Assembly: GCA_020632875.1 (NCBI GenBank)
Contig: JACKET010000004.1
Location: forward strand, 372,001 to 436,000
DNA length: 64,000 bases
Source: Alphaproteobacteria bacterium
Lineage (GTDB): Bacteria; Myxococcota_A; UBA796; GCA-2862545
Direction: 5' to 3'
Positions within the stretch are counted from its first letter, which is position 1; the number at the start of each line of letters is the position of its first letter. The position numbers and the translations under genes were made by a program. Below the pieces are notes generated by a model, which saw only the letters and a program-made list of their open reading frames with translations, searched no databases and had not been told where the DNA came from. Shown one piece after another: positions 23,936 through 32,377 of this stretch.

Positions 23936-26407
23936 GCTCGGGTCGGCGTCTCCCGACAGGTCGACCACCCCGTCGATCGACCACGCGTCGTCCTCCTCGT
24001 CGTCGTCGACGAGGATCTGGCGGACGGTCCAGCGCTGCGCCGTCTCGGCCTCGAACACGGTCGTCCAGCCCTGGCGGACGCGGGCGTCGAATCGCACCGG
24101 TCCACGCTCCTCGACGTAGGGCGCGATCGCGGCCTCGAACGCCGCGGCGTCCCACTCGCTGTCGTCGCGCACGAGCGCCGCGGCCTCCTCCCAGTCGCCT
24201 TCGGCCAGGGCGTGGACGAGCGCGTGCAGCTCGGCCCGGATGCGGGCACGCAGCGCGCGCGGGTCCGTCCACAGCGGGCGTTCCGCGGCGTCGTCCTCCT
24301 CGCCCCCGGCGGTCAGGACCTCCCACGCGCTCACGAGGCTGTCGTCGACCCGCGCGAGCAGGGCGCGCAGGTAGCCCGCCACGTCGAGCAGCTCGGGCGT
24401 TCGCGCAGCCTCCGGGACGTTCTGCAGCAGCGTCCGATAGACCTGGCTGCAGTAGCGCAGCAGCACGCCCTCGGCGCGCTCGAAGCCCAGCGACTTCACG
24501 TACGTCGAGAAGACGGCCTGGGTCTCGTACATCTCGCGCACCACGCCCTTCGGGCGGATGGGCGCGGACTCGAGCCAGGGATGGTGCTCCTTGTAGGCGT
24601 TGTACGTGGCGTAGATCCACTCGGCCATGGGCTTCGGGTGCGTCACGCCCTCGAGCGCCTCCATCCGCTCCTCGTACTCCATCCCGCGCGCCTTGAGGTC
24701 GGCCAGCAAGGCCGTCTTCTCGCGACTCACCTGGGCGGCGAGCACGGGTGCGGGGTTCTCGAGGATCGACTCGACCTGGGTGAGCACGTCGACCGCGTAA
24801 GTCGGACTGGCCGGGTCGAGCTGGCCGATGGCGTGCAGCAGGTAGAGCGACAGGGAGTGGTGCAGGCTGAAGTCGTCCTGCAGGTCGGGCTGGACGCGGT
24901 AGCGCGGCAGCGAGTCCGCGCCCAGATCCTCCACGACACCCGCGTGGACGAGCTGATCGAGGCGCTGGTCGGCCTGTTCGTGCAGCGCGGGCTTCTCGCG
25001 GGCGGACGCGTGGCTGGCGTCGATCAGCCCGCGCACGTCCTCCATCCCGTCGGTCAGCAGGTCGCCGGCGCGCTGGAGCATGAGCAGCACGAGGCCGTGG
25101 TCGACCGTGAACCGGCTCTTGAGCTCCTCGGGTGGGCTGGCGACGAGCTGCTCGAACGTGGCTTCGTCCCAGTGCTTGTAGCCGCGCGTGGGCGGCTTCT
25201 TCATGACGACCTTGCTCTTCTTCTTGGCCCCCGTCTCGACGAGCGCCGAGAGCTTCTTGTTCTCGATGATCCACTCGGGGGCCTGCGCCACCACGAAGCC
25301 GTGGTCGTCGTAGCCCTTGCGGCCGGCGCGCCCGGCGATCTGCTTGAAGTGACGGGACGAGAGCAGGCTCACGTCTTGCCCGTCGAACTTGCAGAGCTGC
25401 GTGAACAGCACGGTGCGGATGGGGACGTTGATGCCGACGCCCAGCGTGTCGGTGCCGCAGATGATGTGGAACAGGCCCTGCTGGGCGAGCTTCTCGACGA
25501 GCATCCGGTACTTCGGGAGCAGGCCCGCGTGGTGCAGCCCGATGCCGTGCAGCACCAGGCGGCGCATGGTCTTGCCGTAGGGGGAGTCGAAGCGGAACTT
25601 CCCGACCGCCGCCTTGATCCGCTCCTTCTCCTCCGTCGACGCGAAGGACGTGGAGAGGAGCGCCTGGGCGTGCTCGGCGGCCGCGCGTTGGGTGAAGTGG
25701 ACGGTGTAGATGGGCGCCTTGTTCCCGGCGACGAGGTCGCGGAGCGTGCCCTCCAGCGGAGTCTCCCGGTAGGTGAACGTCAACGGGACCGGCCGGTTCG
25801 GGCTCTTCACGACGGCGGGCTCGATCCCCGTGCGCCGGTGCAGGTCTTCGCGGATCACGCGCGTGTCGCCCAGCGTCGCGGACATGAGCAGGAACCGGAC
25901 GTGCGGGAGCATCAGCAGCGGCACCTGCCACGCCATGCCCCGGTCGCGGTCGCCGTAGAAGTGGAACTCGTCCATCACGACGGCCGCGAGCGGCAGGTCG
26001 GCGCCGTAGCGCAGGGCGATCTTCGCGAGGACCTCGGCCGTACAGCACAGGACGGGCGCGTCGCGGTTCACGCTGCCGTCGCCCGTCATCATGCCGACGT
26101 TCTCGTGGCCGAGCTGGGCGGCGAGCTCGCGGTACTTCTCGCTGACCAGCGCCTTGATCGGTGCCGTGTAGATGCAGCGCCGGCCGAGGGAGAACTCGCG
26201 GAACGCCAGCGCCAGCGCCACCATCGACTTGCCCGAGCCCGTCGGCGTGTCGAGCACGACGTGCCGGTCGGCGAACAGCTCGAGGATGGCCTCCTCCTGG
26301 GCCGGGTACAGCTCGAGCCCGAGGGCCGCGACCCACTCGAGGAAGGCGTCGAGCACGGCGTCCGGCGGGGACCCGGGCGGCGGCACGAGCTCGGCGAGCG
26401 TCGTCAT
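23900..26407 (-). CDS. Ski2-like DExH-box helicase (DUF3516 type)
   Basis: The 835-residue superfamily-2 RNA/DNA helicase has Walker A (TPTGSGKSM, about residues 54-62), motif Ia (TAPIKALVSEKY), motif II DEFH, motif III SAT, and C-terminal motifs GTDTLGVGINVP and QIAGRAGRKGYDDHG. A long alpha-helical C-terminal region follows, as in bacterial DUF3516 helicases related to Ski2/Mtr4, and the last residues resemble a SnoaL-like cone (DDDEEDDAWSIDGVVDLSGD). The ATG at 26407 overlaps the kinase stop (ATGA), so the two are coupled. A probable role is RNA turnover or ribosome-related unwinding. The last 36 bp occur again at 22929. Confidence 0.88.
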   Translation of the reverse strand: MTTLAELVPPPGSPPDAVLDAFLEWVAALGLELYPAQEEAILELFADRHVVLDTPTGSGKSMVALALAFREFSLGRRCIYTAPIKALVSEKYRELAAQLGHENVGMMTGDGSVNRDAPVLCCTAEVLAKIALRYGADLPLAAVVMDEFHFYGDRDRGMAWQVPLLMLPHVRFLLMSATLGDTRVIREDLHRRTGIEPAVVKSPNRPVPLTFTYRETPLEGTLRDLVAGNKAPIYTVHFTQRAAAEHAQALLSTSFASTEEKERIKAAVGKFRFDSPYGKTMRRLVLHGIGLHHAGLLPKYRMLVEKLAQQGLFHIICGTDTLGVGINVPIRTVLFTQLCKFDGQDVSLLSSRHFKQIAGRAGRKGYDDHGFVVAQAPEWIIENKKLSALVETGAKKKSKVVMKKPPTRGYKHWDEATFEQLVASPPEELKSRFTVDHGLVLLMLQRAGDLLTDGMEDVRGLIDASHASAREKPALHEQADQRLDQLVHAGVVEDLGADSLPRYRVQPDLQDDFSLHHSLSLYLLHAIGQLDPASPTYAVDVLTQVESILENPAPVLAAQVSREKTALLADLKARGMEYEERMEALEGVTHPKPMAEWIYATYNAYKEHHPWLESAPIRPKGVVREMYETQAVFSTYVKSLGFERAEGVLLRYCSQVYRTLLQNVPEAARTPELLDVAGYLRALLARVDDSLVSAWEVLTAGGEEDDAAERPLWTDPRALRARIRAELHALVHALAEGDWEEAAALVRDDSEWDAAAFEAAIAPYVEERGPVRFDARVRQGWTTVFEAETAQRWTVRQILVDDDEEDDAWSIDGVVDLSGDADPSGPLVRILAIGA

Positions 26408-28239
26408 CGCGGCTGGATCTGGCCGGAGCCGAGCGCGCGCGCGTCGACGTCCTTCGGATTGCCGGCATACCGCACATCGCCGGAGTTCTCGCTGCGGGCG
26501 ACGAGCGAGCCGGTCACGGTGACCTCGGCATCCCCGCTGCCGTGCAGGTCGACCACGGCGGTCACCGCGGTGAGGTCGAACAGCGTGGCGCGACCGCTCC
26601 CCTGCTGCGTGAGGCGCAGCTCGCGCGCCGTGCCCTTCGCGCCGAGGTCGCCGGACCCGAGCAGGTCGATCGTCGCGGTCTGGACGGCGATCGCGCCGAG
26701 GTCCACGTCCGCGGACTCGCTCACCTCGACGCTCAGCGCCTTCACGTCCGCCCCTTCGAGCGTCACGTTCCCGTTGCCGGTGACGACGCGGAACGCCTCG
26801 CCGCGCACCCGCCCGACGCTCACCTGGCCGCGGTCGGTCGTCAGCGCGACGATGCCGGGACACACGACCTCGAACTCCACGGGGACGCCGGGCTCGCCCG
26901 CTTCGACCTCGATCTCCACCCGCCCCTGGTCGTCCCCTCGCACCGACGTGACGCCCAGCAGGTCGTCGGGACCGCGCAGCGACACGCGCGGCTTCCCGGT
27001 CAGCGCGATGCGCCCGCGCAGGAGGCCCTTCGCGGGCGCCTGCACCACGACCTCCGAGCACCGGAGCACGTCGACGACCCGCGCGTAGGCCTCCTCGACG
27101 ACCTCGGGCTGCGAGGGGGCCGGGGCCGGCGCCTTGCTCGTGACCCACAGCGCGAAGCCGCCCCCGCCGATGCCGAGCAGGGCGAGGACCGCCGCACCCG
27201 CGAGCAGCACGATCGAGAACCCCACGAGCGCCAGGGCGAGCGACGACGTGCGCCTCGGCGCCGGCGGGCTCGGCGGAGGGACCGGGCGCGGCGGCGCGGC
27301 CACGGGAGGCAGCGACCGCTGCCGGGTGCGCGGGTCGGACGGGACCGTGATCGACAGGTCGTCGTCGAGCGCGTTCCCGCTGAGCTCGCGCTCGATCAGG
27401 CCGAGCCGCCGGTCGACCTCGGCCATCGAAGCGGGCCGTTGCTCGCGGTCCTTCGCCGCGCACGCGTTCACGAGCTGCTCGAGGGCCGGCGGGCACTTCA
27501 CGCCCACCGAGGCGAGCGACGGCAGCGGCGTGGAGACCTGGTGCAGCATGATCGTGGCGATGCTGCCCTTCGGGAACGGCTCCTTGCCGGTGAGCGCGAC
27601 CCACGTGAGCAGGCCGAGCGCGTAGATGTCGGTGCGCCGGTCGACGGGGTCGCCTTCGACCTGCTCGGGCGCCATGTACATCGGGCTGCCGAGCGTCTGA
27701 CCCGTGTGGGACAGGTCCTGAGCGGCCTCGAGGTCCTTCACGAGCCCGAAGTCCAGGATCTTCACGTGGTCGGGCTGGCCGCCGTGCTGGGTCAGGAAGA
27801 CGTTCCCGGGCTTCAGGTCGCGGTGCACGACGCCGAGCTCGTGGGCCTCGTGCATGGCCATGCAGACCTGGCGCATGATCTTCACGACACGCAGCGGATC
27901 GAGCGGGGCCTCGCGCCGGACGACGGCGTTGAGGCTCTCGCCGTCGAGCAGCTCCATCGTGATGTAGTAGAGCCCGTCGTCGGTGCGGCCGTAGTCGAAC
28001 ATCCGCACGGTGTTCGGGTGGCTCAGCCGGCCCTGCACGGCGGCCTCGTTGAGGAACCGCTGCTTGAACTCGCCGCGCGGGTCGGAGAGATCGAGGGTCT
28101 TCAGCGCGACGGCCCGCCCCAGCGGCTCCTGCACCGCGCGGTAGACGCGCCCCATCCCGCCGCGGTCGATCAGCGCCTCGACGCGATACCGACCGGCCAG
28201 GACACGCCCGATCAGGGGATCTTCGGGGTCGCGGGGCAT
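26404..28239 (-). CDS. Ser/Thr protein kinase with C-terminal GIN-type adhesin domain
   Basis: The 611-residue kinase has an intact catalytic domain: RGGMGRVY loop (26-33), K47, HRDLKPGN (139-146), DFG (163-165) and APEQ. A Pro-rich juxtamembrane region and one membrane helix (about 333-357) follow. The outer part (about 395-611) is a right-handed beta repeat with GSGDLGAKGT, QGSGRATLFDL and HGSGDAEVTVTGS, the pattern of DUF2807/GIN 'autotransporter adhesin head' domains. Kinases with this sensor are rare to my knowledge. The ATG at 28239 was chosen because the long upstream frame overlaps two genes on the other strand. The stop overlaps the helicase start. Confidence 0.88.
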   Translation of the reverse strand: MPRDPEDPLIGRVLAGRYRVEALIDRGGMGRVYRAVQEPLGRAVALKTLDLSDPRGEFKQRFLNEAAVQGRLSHPNTVRMFDYGRTDDGLYYITMELLDGESLNAVVRREAPLDPLRVVKIMRQVCMAMHEAHELGVVHRDLKPGNVFLTQHGGQPDHVKILDFGLVKDLEAAQDLSHTGQTLGSPMYMAPEQVEGDPVDRRTDIYALGLLTWVALTGKEPFPKGSIATIMLHQVSTPLPSLASVGVKCPPALEQLVNACAAKDREQRPASMAEVDRRLGLIERELSGNALDDDLSITVPSDPRTRQRSLPPVAAPPRPVPPPSPPAPRRTSSLALALVGFSIVLLAGAAVLALLGIGGGGFALWVTSKAPAPAPSQPEVVEEAYARVVDVLRCSEVVVQAPAKGLLRGRIALTGKPRVSLRGPDDLLGVTSVRGDDQGRVEIEVEAGEPGVPVEFEVVCPGIVALTTDRGQVSVGRVRGEAFRVVTGNGNVTLEGADVKALSVEVSESADVDLGAIAVQTATIDLLGSGDLGAKGTARELRLTQQGSGRATLFDLTAVTAVVDLHGSGDAEVTVTGSLVARSENSGDVRYAGNPKDVDARALGSGQIQPR

Positions 28240-28289
28240 GGCGCAGCATCGCGCGGTGCGGCCGATGTGTCCAGGCGACGGCGAGCGGA

Positions 28290-28295
28290 TACCAT
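28290..28295 (+). promoter_or_regulatory. TACCAT -10-like box before the small lipoprotein
   Basis: TACCAT lies 29 nt upstream of the ATG at 28325, with a GGAGGT ribosome site in between (28314-28319). It lies within the divergent promoter region shared with the GIN kinase. Confidence 0.35.
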
Positions 28296-28324
28296 GGCGG
28301 GCACGGAAGCGTCCGGAGGTACCG

Positions 28325-28600
28325 ATGTGGCTCGCGATCAGCCTGTTCGCCTGTGGGGGTGGCGCAGAGCTCCAGCAGCCCCACGAGCCGCCCGCCTGGC
28401 CGATGAAGAACCTGCTGGTCCACGGGCAGGAAGCCACGCCGATTCCGCGGCCCGGCGTCACGCCCGCGGCACCCGCGCCTGCACCGGACGCGGAAGGTGA
28501 ACCCGTTCCGGACGGCGCACCCGTGCCGGATGGCGCACCCGTGCCGGATGGCGCACCCGTGCCGGACGGCGAAGCCGCACCCGAAGCGCCTTCGCCGTGA
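28325..28600 (+). CDS. Small Pro-rich lipoprotein with VPDGAP repeats
   Basis: The 91-residue lipoprotein (MWLAISLFAC; Cys at residue 10) has a mature part that is almost all Pro/Ala/Gly with four copies of VPDGAP. The ribosome site GGAGGT supports the ATG at 28325. Composition suggests an extended, cell-wall- or membrane-spanning spacer rather than an enzyme. It overlaps the next gene by 4 bases and diverges from the GIN kinase, so it may belong to the same envelope function. Confidence 0.65.
   Translation: MWLAISLFACGGGAELQQPHEPPAWPMKNLLVHGQEATPIPRPGVTPAAPAPAPDAEGEPVPDGAPVPDGAPVPDGAPVPDGEAAPEAPSP
28505..28576 (+). repeat. 18-bp coding tandem repeat, four copies
   Basis: Four 18-bp units (GTGCCGGATGGCGCACCC type) encode VPDGAP. 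Units two and three are identical, which points to recent expansion by slippage. Confidence 0.9.
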
Positions 28601-29589
28601 TCGCGATGCTGGTGGGGCTGGCGTGCACCAAGCCCGTCCCGCCGACCCCCGCCGCGCCACCGACCCACGAGGAGGTCCGGTTCGCCGGGCCCGCCTTCAC
28701 GCTCGAGGGCACGCTGCACCTGCCGCCCGGCGACGGGCGTGTGCCCGCCGTGGTGCTGGTGCACGGGAGCGGGCCCCAGAGCCGCGACGAGAAATCGCCC
28801 GGCCAGCTCGGGATGACGTTCGGCTTCGCGGTGCCCGTGTTCGCGGAGCTCGCGGACGGGCTGGCGGAGCGCGGGATCGCGGTGCTGCGGTACGACAAGC
28901 GCACGTGCTTCGCGATGAACGGCTGTTCGAACGCCTACCCCGGGCCCCAGCTGAACGTCACGGTGGATGACTTCGCCGCGGATGCGGCCGCGGCGCTGGG
29001 CTTCCTGCGCGACCACCCGCGCGTCGACCCCGCGCGGCTCGTGGTGCTCGGCCACTCCCAGGGCGGCTCGTTCGTCCCGGAGCTGGTGCGCGACGAGGAG
29101 CTCGCGGGGGGCGTGATGCTGGCCGCGCCGCACGGCGAGCTCGCCGACCTGCTCCAGGCCCAGGCCGACACGGTCGAGCGGCTGCTGCGGGAGTCCGGTG
29201 AGGGCGACGCGTCCGTGCGAGCGAAGGTCGCGCCGCTGGCCGCGATGGCGAACGGCGTGCGGCAGATCGACGCCGACCCGGCGTCCATCCCCGCGCTGGC
29301 GGGCATCGCGCCGGAGTTCTGGACGAGCTGGATCCAGGTCCAGCGGCGCGCGCGGTCCGTCGCGCCGGGGCTCGACGCGCCGCTGCTCGTGCTGTCGGGC
29401 AGCGAGGACCGCAATGTCCCGCCGACCGAGACGGAGGGCTGGCGCGCGACCCTCGCGGGCACCGACGCGCAGGTCGTGGTTCTGGATTGCGTGACGCACG
29501 CGATGAACTGCTGGGACGGCGAGATGCCCGGCAGGCACGTGGATGCGCGGGTCGTGCAGACGATCGCGGAGTTCGTCGGGGCCCGGTGA
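28597..29589 (+). CDS. Lipid-anchored alpha/beta hydrolase
   Basis: The 330-residue protein begins with a lipoprotein signal (AMLVGLAC) and has an alpha/beta-hydrolase fold: oxyanion-hole strand VVLVHGSGPQSRDE, nucleophile elbow GHSQGG (Ser about 151), acid in SGSEDRNVP and catalytic His in CVTHAMN. It belongs to the dienelactone hydrolase/esterase type of secreted hydrolases. The substrate is unknown. A GTG at 28597 overlaps the previous stop; the ATG at 28606 gives a shorter signal and is equally possible. Confidence 0.83.
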   Translation: MIAMLVGLACTKPVPPTPAAPPTHEEVRFAGPAFTLEGTLHLPPGDGRVPAVVLVHGSGPQSRDEKSPGQLGMTFGFAVPVFAELADGLAERGIAVLRYDKRTCFAMNGCSNAYPGPQLNVTVDDFAADAAAALGFLRDHPRVDPARLVVLGHSQGGSFVPELVRDEELAGGVMLAAPHGELADLLQAQADTVERLLRESGEGDASVRAKVAPLAAMANGVRQIDADPASIPALAGIAPEFWTSWIQVQRRARSVAPGLDAPLLVLSGSEDRNVPPTETEGWRATLAGTDAQVVVLDCVTHAMNCWDGEMPGRHVDARVVQTIAEFVGAR

Positions 29590-29639
29590 TCGGCGCCATG
29601 AGAACCGGCGTTCCGAGTGTGACCCACTTCACCGAATCC

Positions 29640-29660
29640 GGTGTCAGAGCAAACCCGAAC
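29640..29660 (-). repeat. TCTGACACC motif family, copy 1
   Basis: On the minus strand this reads GTTCGGGTTTGCTCTGACACC cut to its core GGTTTGCTCTGACACC. It lies in the left arm of the inverted-repeat element and is identical to copy 3. Confidence 0.7.
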
Positions 29661-29992
29661 CTGTCGAGAGTCACGCTTTTCGAAGCCATATGGGCGATTC
29701 TATTTTACAGTTGACGCGTCAATATCTGCGAAATCAGGAGTCGACGCCGGAGGCACCGGTCGACTCACGGGGACCGACGGCAGGTGCCGCCGAGGCGGCC
29801 GCGACGGGAGATTCCGCGCCCCTCCAGTCCAGAGTGCCCACGGATGTGAATCTCCCCGAGCACAGTCGCCCTGAACGTGAATCTCGCCGCAGGAAGTGGG
29901 CAGTCCCACGGCGGCGAGCTCCGCATCACGGGTTCACGTTCGCCCACTCTGAATCGTCGCGTTCACGCTCGACGCCGCACGTGTTCCCCGGA

Positions 29993-30014
29993 GGGGTCAG
30001 ATCGAAATCGCAAC
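29993..30014 (-). repeat. TCTGACACC motif family, copy 2 (internal, diverged)
   Basis: The minus strand reads GATTTCGATCTGACCCC, a diverged copy in the interior of the inverted-repeat element. Confidence 0.5.
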
Positions 30015-30230
30015 GGCGTATAACCAAGGATAAATCACCACCATCCGACCAAGGCGTGCCGGACGGATTCGACGCCGCGCGGGGCCCTCCCTGGCGGCGA
30101 AGCACCGAGTGACCTTCTGGGACGGCGAGACGCCCGTCCGACCGCCACAGAGGCGTCGACGCCGAATATTGACGCGTCAAGGAGAGAACAGAATCGCCCG
30201 AACACCTCATGAAAGCGTCGATTTCACGAT

Positions 30231-30251
30231 GTTCGGGTTTGCTCTGACACC
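30231..30251 (+). repeat. TCTGACACC motif family, copy 3
   Basis: The plus strand reads GGTTTGCTCTGACACC at the core. It lies in the right arm of the inverted-repeat element. Confidence 0.7.
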
Positions 30252-30381
30252 CGATTCGGTGAAGTAGGTCACACCGGAAAGCCGGTCGCCCACGATCACC
30301 CCCGCAGCGTGGCCGAACCGCGCGCCTCCGCGTCACCCGGCGTGAGAGCTTCGACTCGCGATTCACACCATCAAAACCCCT

Positions 30382-31557
30382 TCATCCGAGAGTTCGGTTT
30401 CGATCTGACACCCGCAGCCGGTGCCACCGCCGCCTCCCGGTCTGGAGCACCTCGCCATCGCGGAAGCACCGCCGCGCCTCCGGATCCAGCAGCCGCTCGT
30501 CCCCCAGGCGCACCGCGCCCTGCTGCATCAGGCGCCGCGCCTGCGAACGCGAGACCCCCGCCAGCTCCGCGACGAGCGCCACCACCCACACCGACGCCCC
30601 GGTCAGGCGATGCTCCAGGATGTCCGCCGGGATCTCGCCGGACACCACCACCCGGTCGAAGTGCGCCCGCGCCCCGTCCGCCGCGTCGGACCCGTGGCAC
30701 CGCGCCACCACGCGCCAGGCCAGCGCGCGCTTCGCCGCGAGCGGCCCCTCGGCGAGCGCTGTCCGCGCCTCGTCCGGCGACAGCCCCGCCGCGAGCTCGA
30801 GCCACTGGGGCACCGCGTCGTCCGGGATCGACATCGCCTTGCCGAACTGTTCCTCGGGAGCCTCGGTGATCCCGATGGTGTTGCCGTGGCTCTTCGACAT
30901 CTTGCGGGCGCCGTCCAGGCCGACCAGCAGCGGCATCATCACCGCGATCTGCGGCGCCTGGCCGAAGCGGGGCTGGAGGTCCCGACCCATCATCAGGTTG
31001 AACAGCTGATCCGAGCCTCCGAGCTCCACATCCGCCCGCACCTGCACCGAGTCGAACGCCTGCATCACCGGGTACACGAGCTCGTGCAGGCCCACGGGCG
31101 CCCCCGCGTCCAGGCGCTGCCGCGTGCTGTCGCGCGCGAGGACCTGTGCCACCGTCACCTGCCCGCACAGCGCGATGACCTCCTGGAACGGCATCGCGTC
31201 GAACCAGGTGCTGTTGAACCGGATCTCGGCGGACTCCATGTCCAGGATCTGCCCGATCTGGTCGAGGTACGTCGCGGCGTTCGCGCGGACCTCGGCGTCC
31301 GTCAGCATCGGCCGCGTCTTGTCCTTGCCGCTCGGGTCCCCGACGCGGGCGGTCGCGTCGCCGACGATGAGGACGGCCGTGTGCCCGGCGTCCTGGAACG
31401 CGCGCAGGGCGCGCAGCACGACGGCGAAGCCGAGGTGGATGCCCGAAGCGGTCGGGTCGATGCCGAGCTTCACGCGCAGCGGGCGTTTCGCGGCCTCGCG
31501 CAGCGCGTCGTGAGGGCGCATGTCCGCGACGGGCCCGAGGTCGGGGAGGTGGGTCAT
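30382..31557 (-). CDS. tyrS: Tyrosyl-tRNA synthetase
   Basis: The 391-residue class I enzyme charges tRNA-Tyr. It has the HIGH-like motif HLGF (41-44), tyrosine-site residues around 'LGIDPTASGIHLG', a KMSKS motif exactly as KMSKS (219-223) and a C-terminal S4 RNA-binding domain (about 325-385, ASVWVVALVAELAGVSRSQARRLM). Length and motif set fit the TyrZ-like class. The ATG at 31557 follows CTGGAG inside a hairpin loop; the frame extended further upstream is not needed. The last eight codons (VSDRNRTL and G) and the stop come from a copy of the TCTGACACC repeat family, so the natural C-terminus has been replaced or extended. Confidence 0.95.
   Translation of the reverse strand: MTHLPDLGPVADMRPHDALREAAKRPLRVKLGIDPTASGIHLGFAVVLRALRAFQDAGHTAVLIVGDATARVGDPSGKDKTRPMLTDAEVRANAATYLDQIGQILDMESAEIRFNSTWFDAMPFQEVIALCGQVTVAQVLARDSTRQRLDAGAPVGLHELVYPVMQAFDSVQVRADVELGGSDQLFNLMMGRDLQPRFGQAPQIAVMMPLLVGLDGARKMSKSHGNTIGITEAPEEQFGKAMSIPDDAVPQWLELAAGLSPDEARTALAEGPLAAKRALAWRVVARCHGSDAADGARAHFDRVVVSGEIPADILEHRLTGASVWVVALVAELAGVSRSQARRLMQQGAVRLGDERLLDPEARRCFRDGEVLQTGRRRWHRLRVSDRNRTLG
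30392..30413 (+). repeat. TCTGACACC motif family, copy 4 (end of tyrS)
   Basis: The plus strand reads TTCGGTTTCGATCTGACACC. It overlaps the 3' end of tyrS on the opposite strand and encodes its last residues. Confidence 0.75.
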
Positions 31558-31577
31558 GGGGTCTCCAGATGGACCCC
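31558..31577 (-). promoter_or_regulatory. Hairpin enclosing the tyrS ribosome site
   Basis: On the minus strand GGGGTC (31577-31572) pairs with GACCCC (31563-31558), directly before the ATG. The loop holds CTGGAG, the only ribosome site. Folding would place the start codon against a 6-bp stem. Confidence 0.5.
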
Positions 31578-31589
31578 TCACGCCCGGAG

Positions 31590-31633
31590 CACGAGACCCC
31601 GGGTTCCGTGAGGAGCCCGGGGGTGTTCTCGTG
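31590..31633 (-). promoter_or_regulatory. Large stem-loop in the tyrS leader
   Basis: CACGAGA and CCCCCGGG pair with CCCGGGG and TCTCGTG, giving a long interrupted stem upstream of tyrS. No T-run follows, so it is not a classical terminator, and no T-box consensus is visible. It could be an attenuation or mRNA-stability element. Confidence 0.5.
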
Positions 31634-31747
31634 ATGGTGTGCGTCTAGCCCACAGCCGTCCCCGCGCTCCACGAGGGGCGCGAATACACGGCAGCGGCGG
31701 CGGGACGGAACGTCACGACGCGATCGTACCGGCCGCCCTGCCGACCG

Positions 31748-32371
31748 TCAACGCGCCCACGCGTGCAGCAGGTCGCGGCCCGTGCGCTTCGCGAGCCCCC
31801 GCGTGTCGAACGCCTGGGCATCGAACCGCGTCAGCTTCTTGAGCTGCAACACGCCGAGCGTGCCGAACACGACCTGCAGCGTGCGCCCGAACGGGTCGCC
31901 GGGCGCGAGATCGCCCTCCGCGGCGGCCTCCGCGACGAGGCGCACGATGCGGCCGAGCAGCTCCATCATCGCCGGGACGTGCGTGGCATCCTCGATGTGC
32001 GCCACGAGGTTTCGCGGGTCGGCCATCGTCAGGCTCACCATGCCGAACTGCGTGGGACGCTCGTGCGCGAGGTCGACGAACCGATCGAGCACCGCGACGA
32101 TCCGGTCGCGTGCCGACGACGCGGCGTGCTCCGCCAGGACCTCCTCGACCTCCTCGGCCCACGCCTCGATCACCCGGCCGTTGAGCGCGGCGACGAGCTG
32201 GTCTTTGCTGCGGAAGTAGCGGTACAGCGCACCCTTGGTCCAATCGAGCTTCTCGGCGAGCGCCCCCACCGTGAGCCCGTCGATCCCGACCTCCGCGACG
32301 AGCTCGAGCGCGAGATCGAGGATCTCCGCGACTTTCTTCTCGCGGCGGAGCTCGGATTTCTTGTACACCAT
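31748..32371 (-). CDS. TetR-family transcriptional regulator
   Basis: The 207-residue repressor-type protein has an N-terminal TetR helix-turn-helix (residues about 10-58: 'ILDLALELVAEVGIDGLTVGALAEKLDWTKGALYRYFRSKDQLV') and an all-helical ligand-binding domain. It diverges from the aconitase-family gene. The 120-bp spacer contains the palindrome GTAAACGGTGTTCAC, which overlaps this gene's -10 box. Autoregulation, and control of the enzyme, are likely. The ligand is unknown. Confidence 0.9.
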   Translation of the reverse strand: MVYKKSELRREKKVAEILDLALELVAEVGIDGLTVGALAEKLDWTKGALYRYFRSKDQLVAALNGRVIEAWAEEVEEVLAEHAASSARDRIVAVLDRFVDLAHERPTQFGMVSLTMADPRNLVAHIEDATHVPAMMELLGRIVRLVAEAAAEGDLAPGDPFGRTLQVVFGTLGVLQLKKLTRFDAQAFDTRGLAKRTGRDLLHAWAR

Positions 32372-32377
32372 GCCGCG

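Larger units (their letters stand above)
29586..30300. mobile_element. Transposase-less element with about 125-bp terminal inverted repeats (MITE-like)
   Basis: A left arm (about 29604-29730) and a right arm (about 30161-30286) are inverted copies of each other over more than 120 bp with scattered mismatches and no need for large gaps. An outer GGTGATCG/CGATCACC pair at 29586 and 30293 extends the match. Each arm ends inside with the perfect palindrome TTGACGCGTCAA. The interior of about 430 bp holds no convincing gene, and the GC content is lower than in the flanks. No target-site duplication could be identified with certainty. The left end overlaps the stop of the hydrolase gene. Confidence 0.75.

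Noticed and set aside
29543..30366. Two ORFs (plus and minus) inside the inverted-repeat element
   Set aside because: They share peptides such as HRIxCQSKPE only because both read the same inverted arms. Neither has a ribosome site or recognised domain.
31558..31747. T-box leader before tyrS
   Set aside because: No T-box consensus, specifier loop or terminator T-run was visible. Only simple hairpins are supported.
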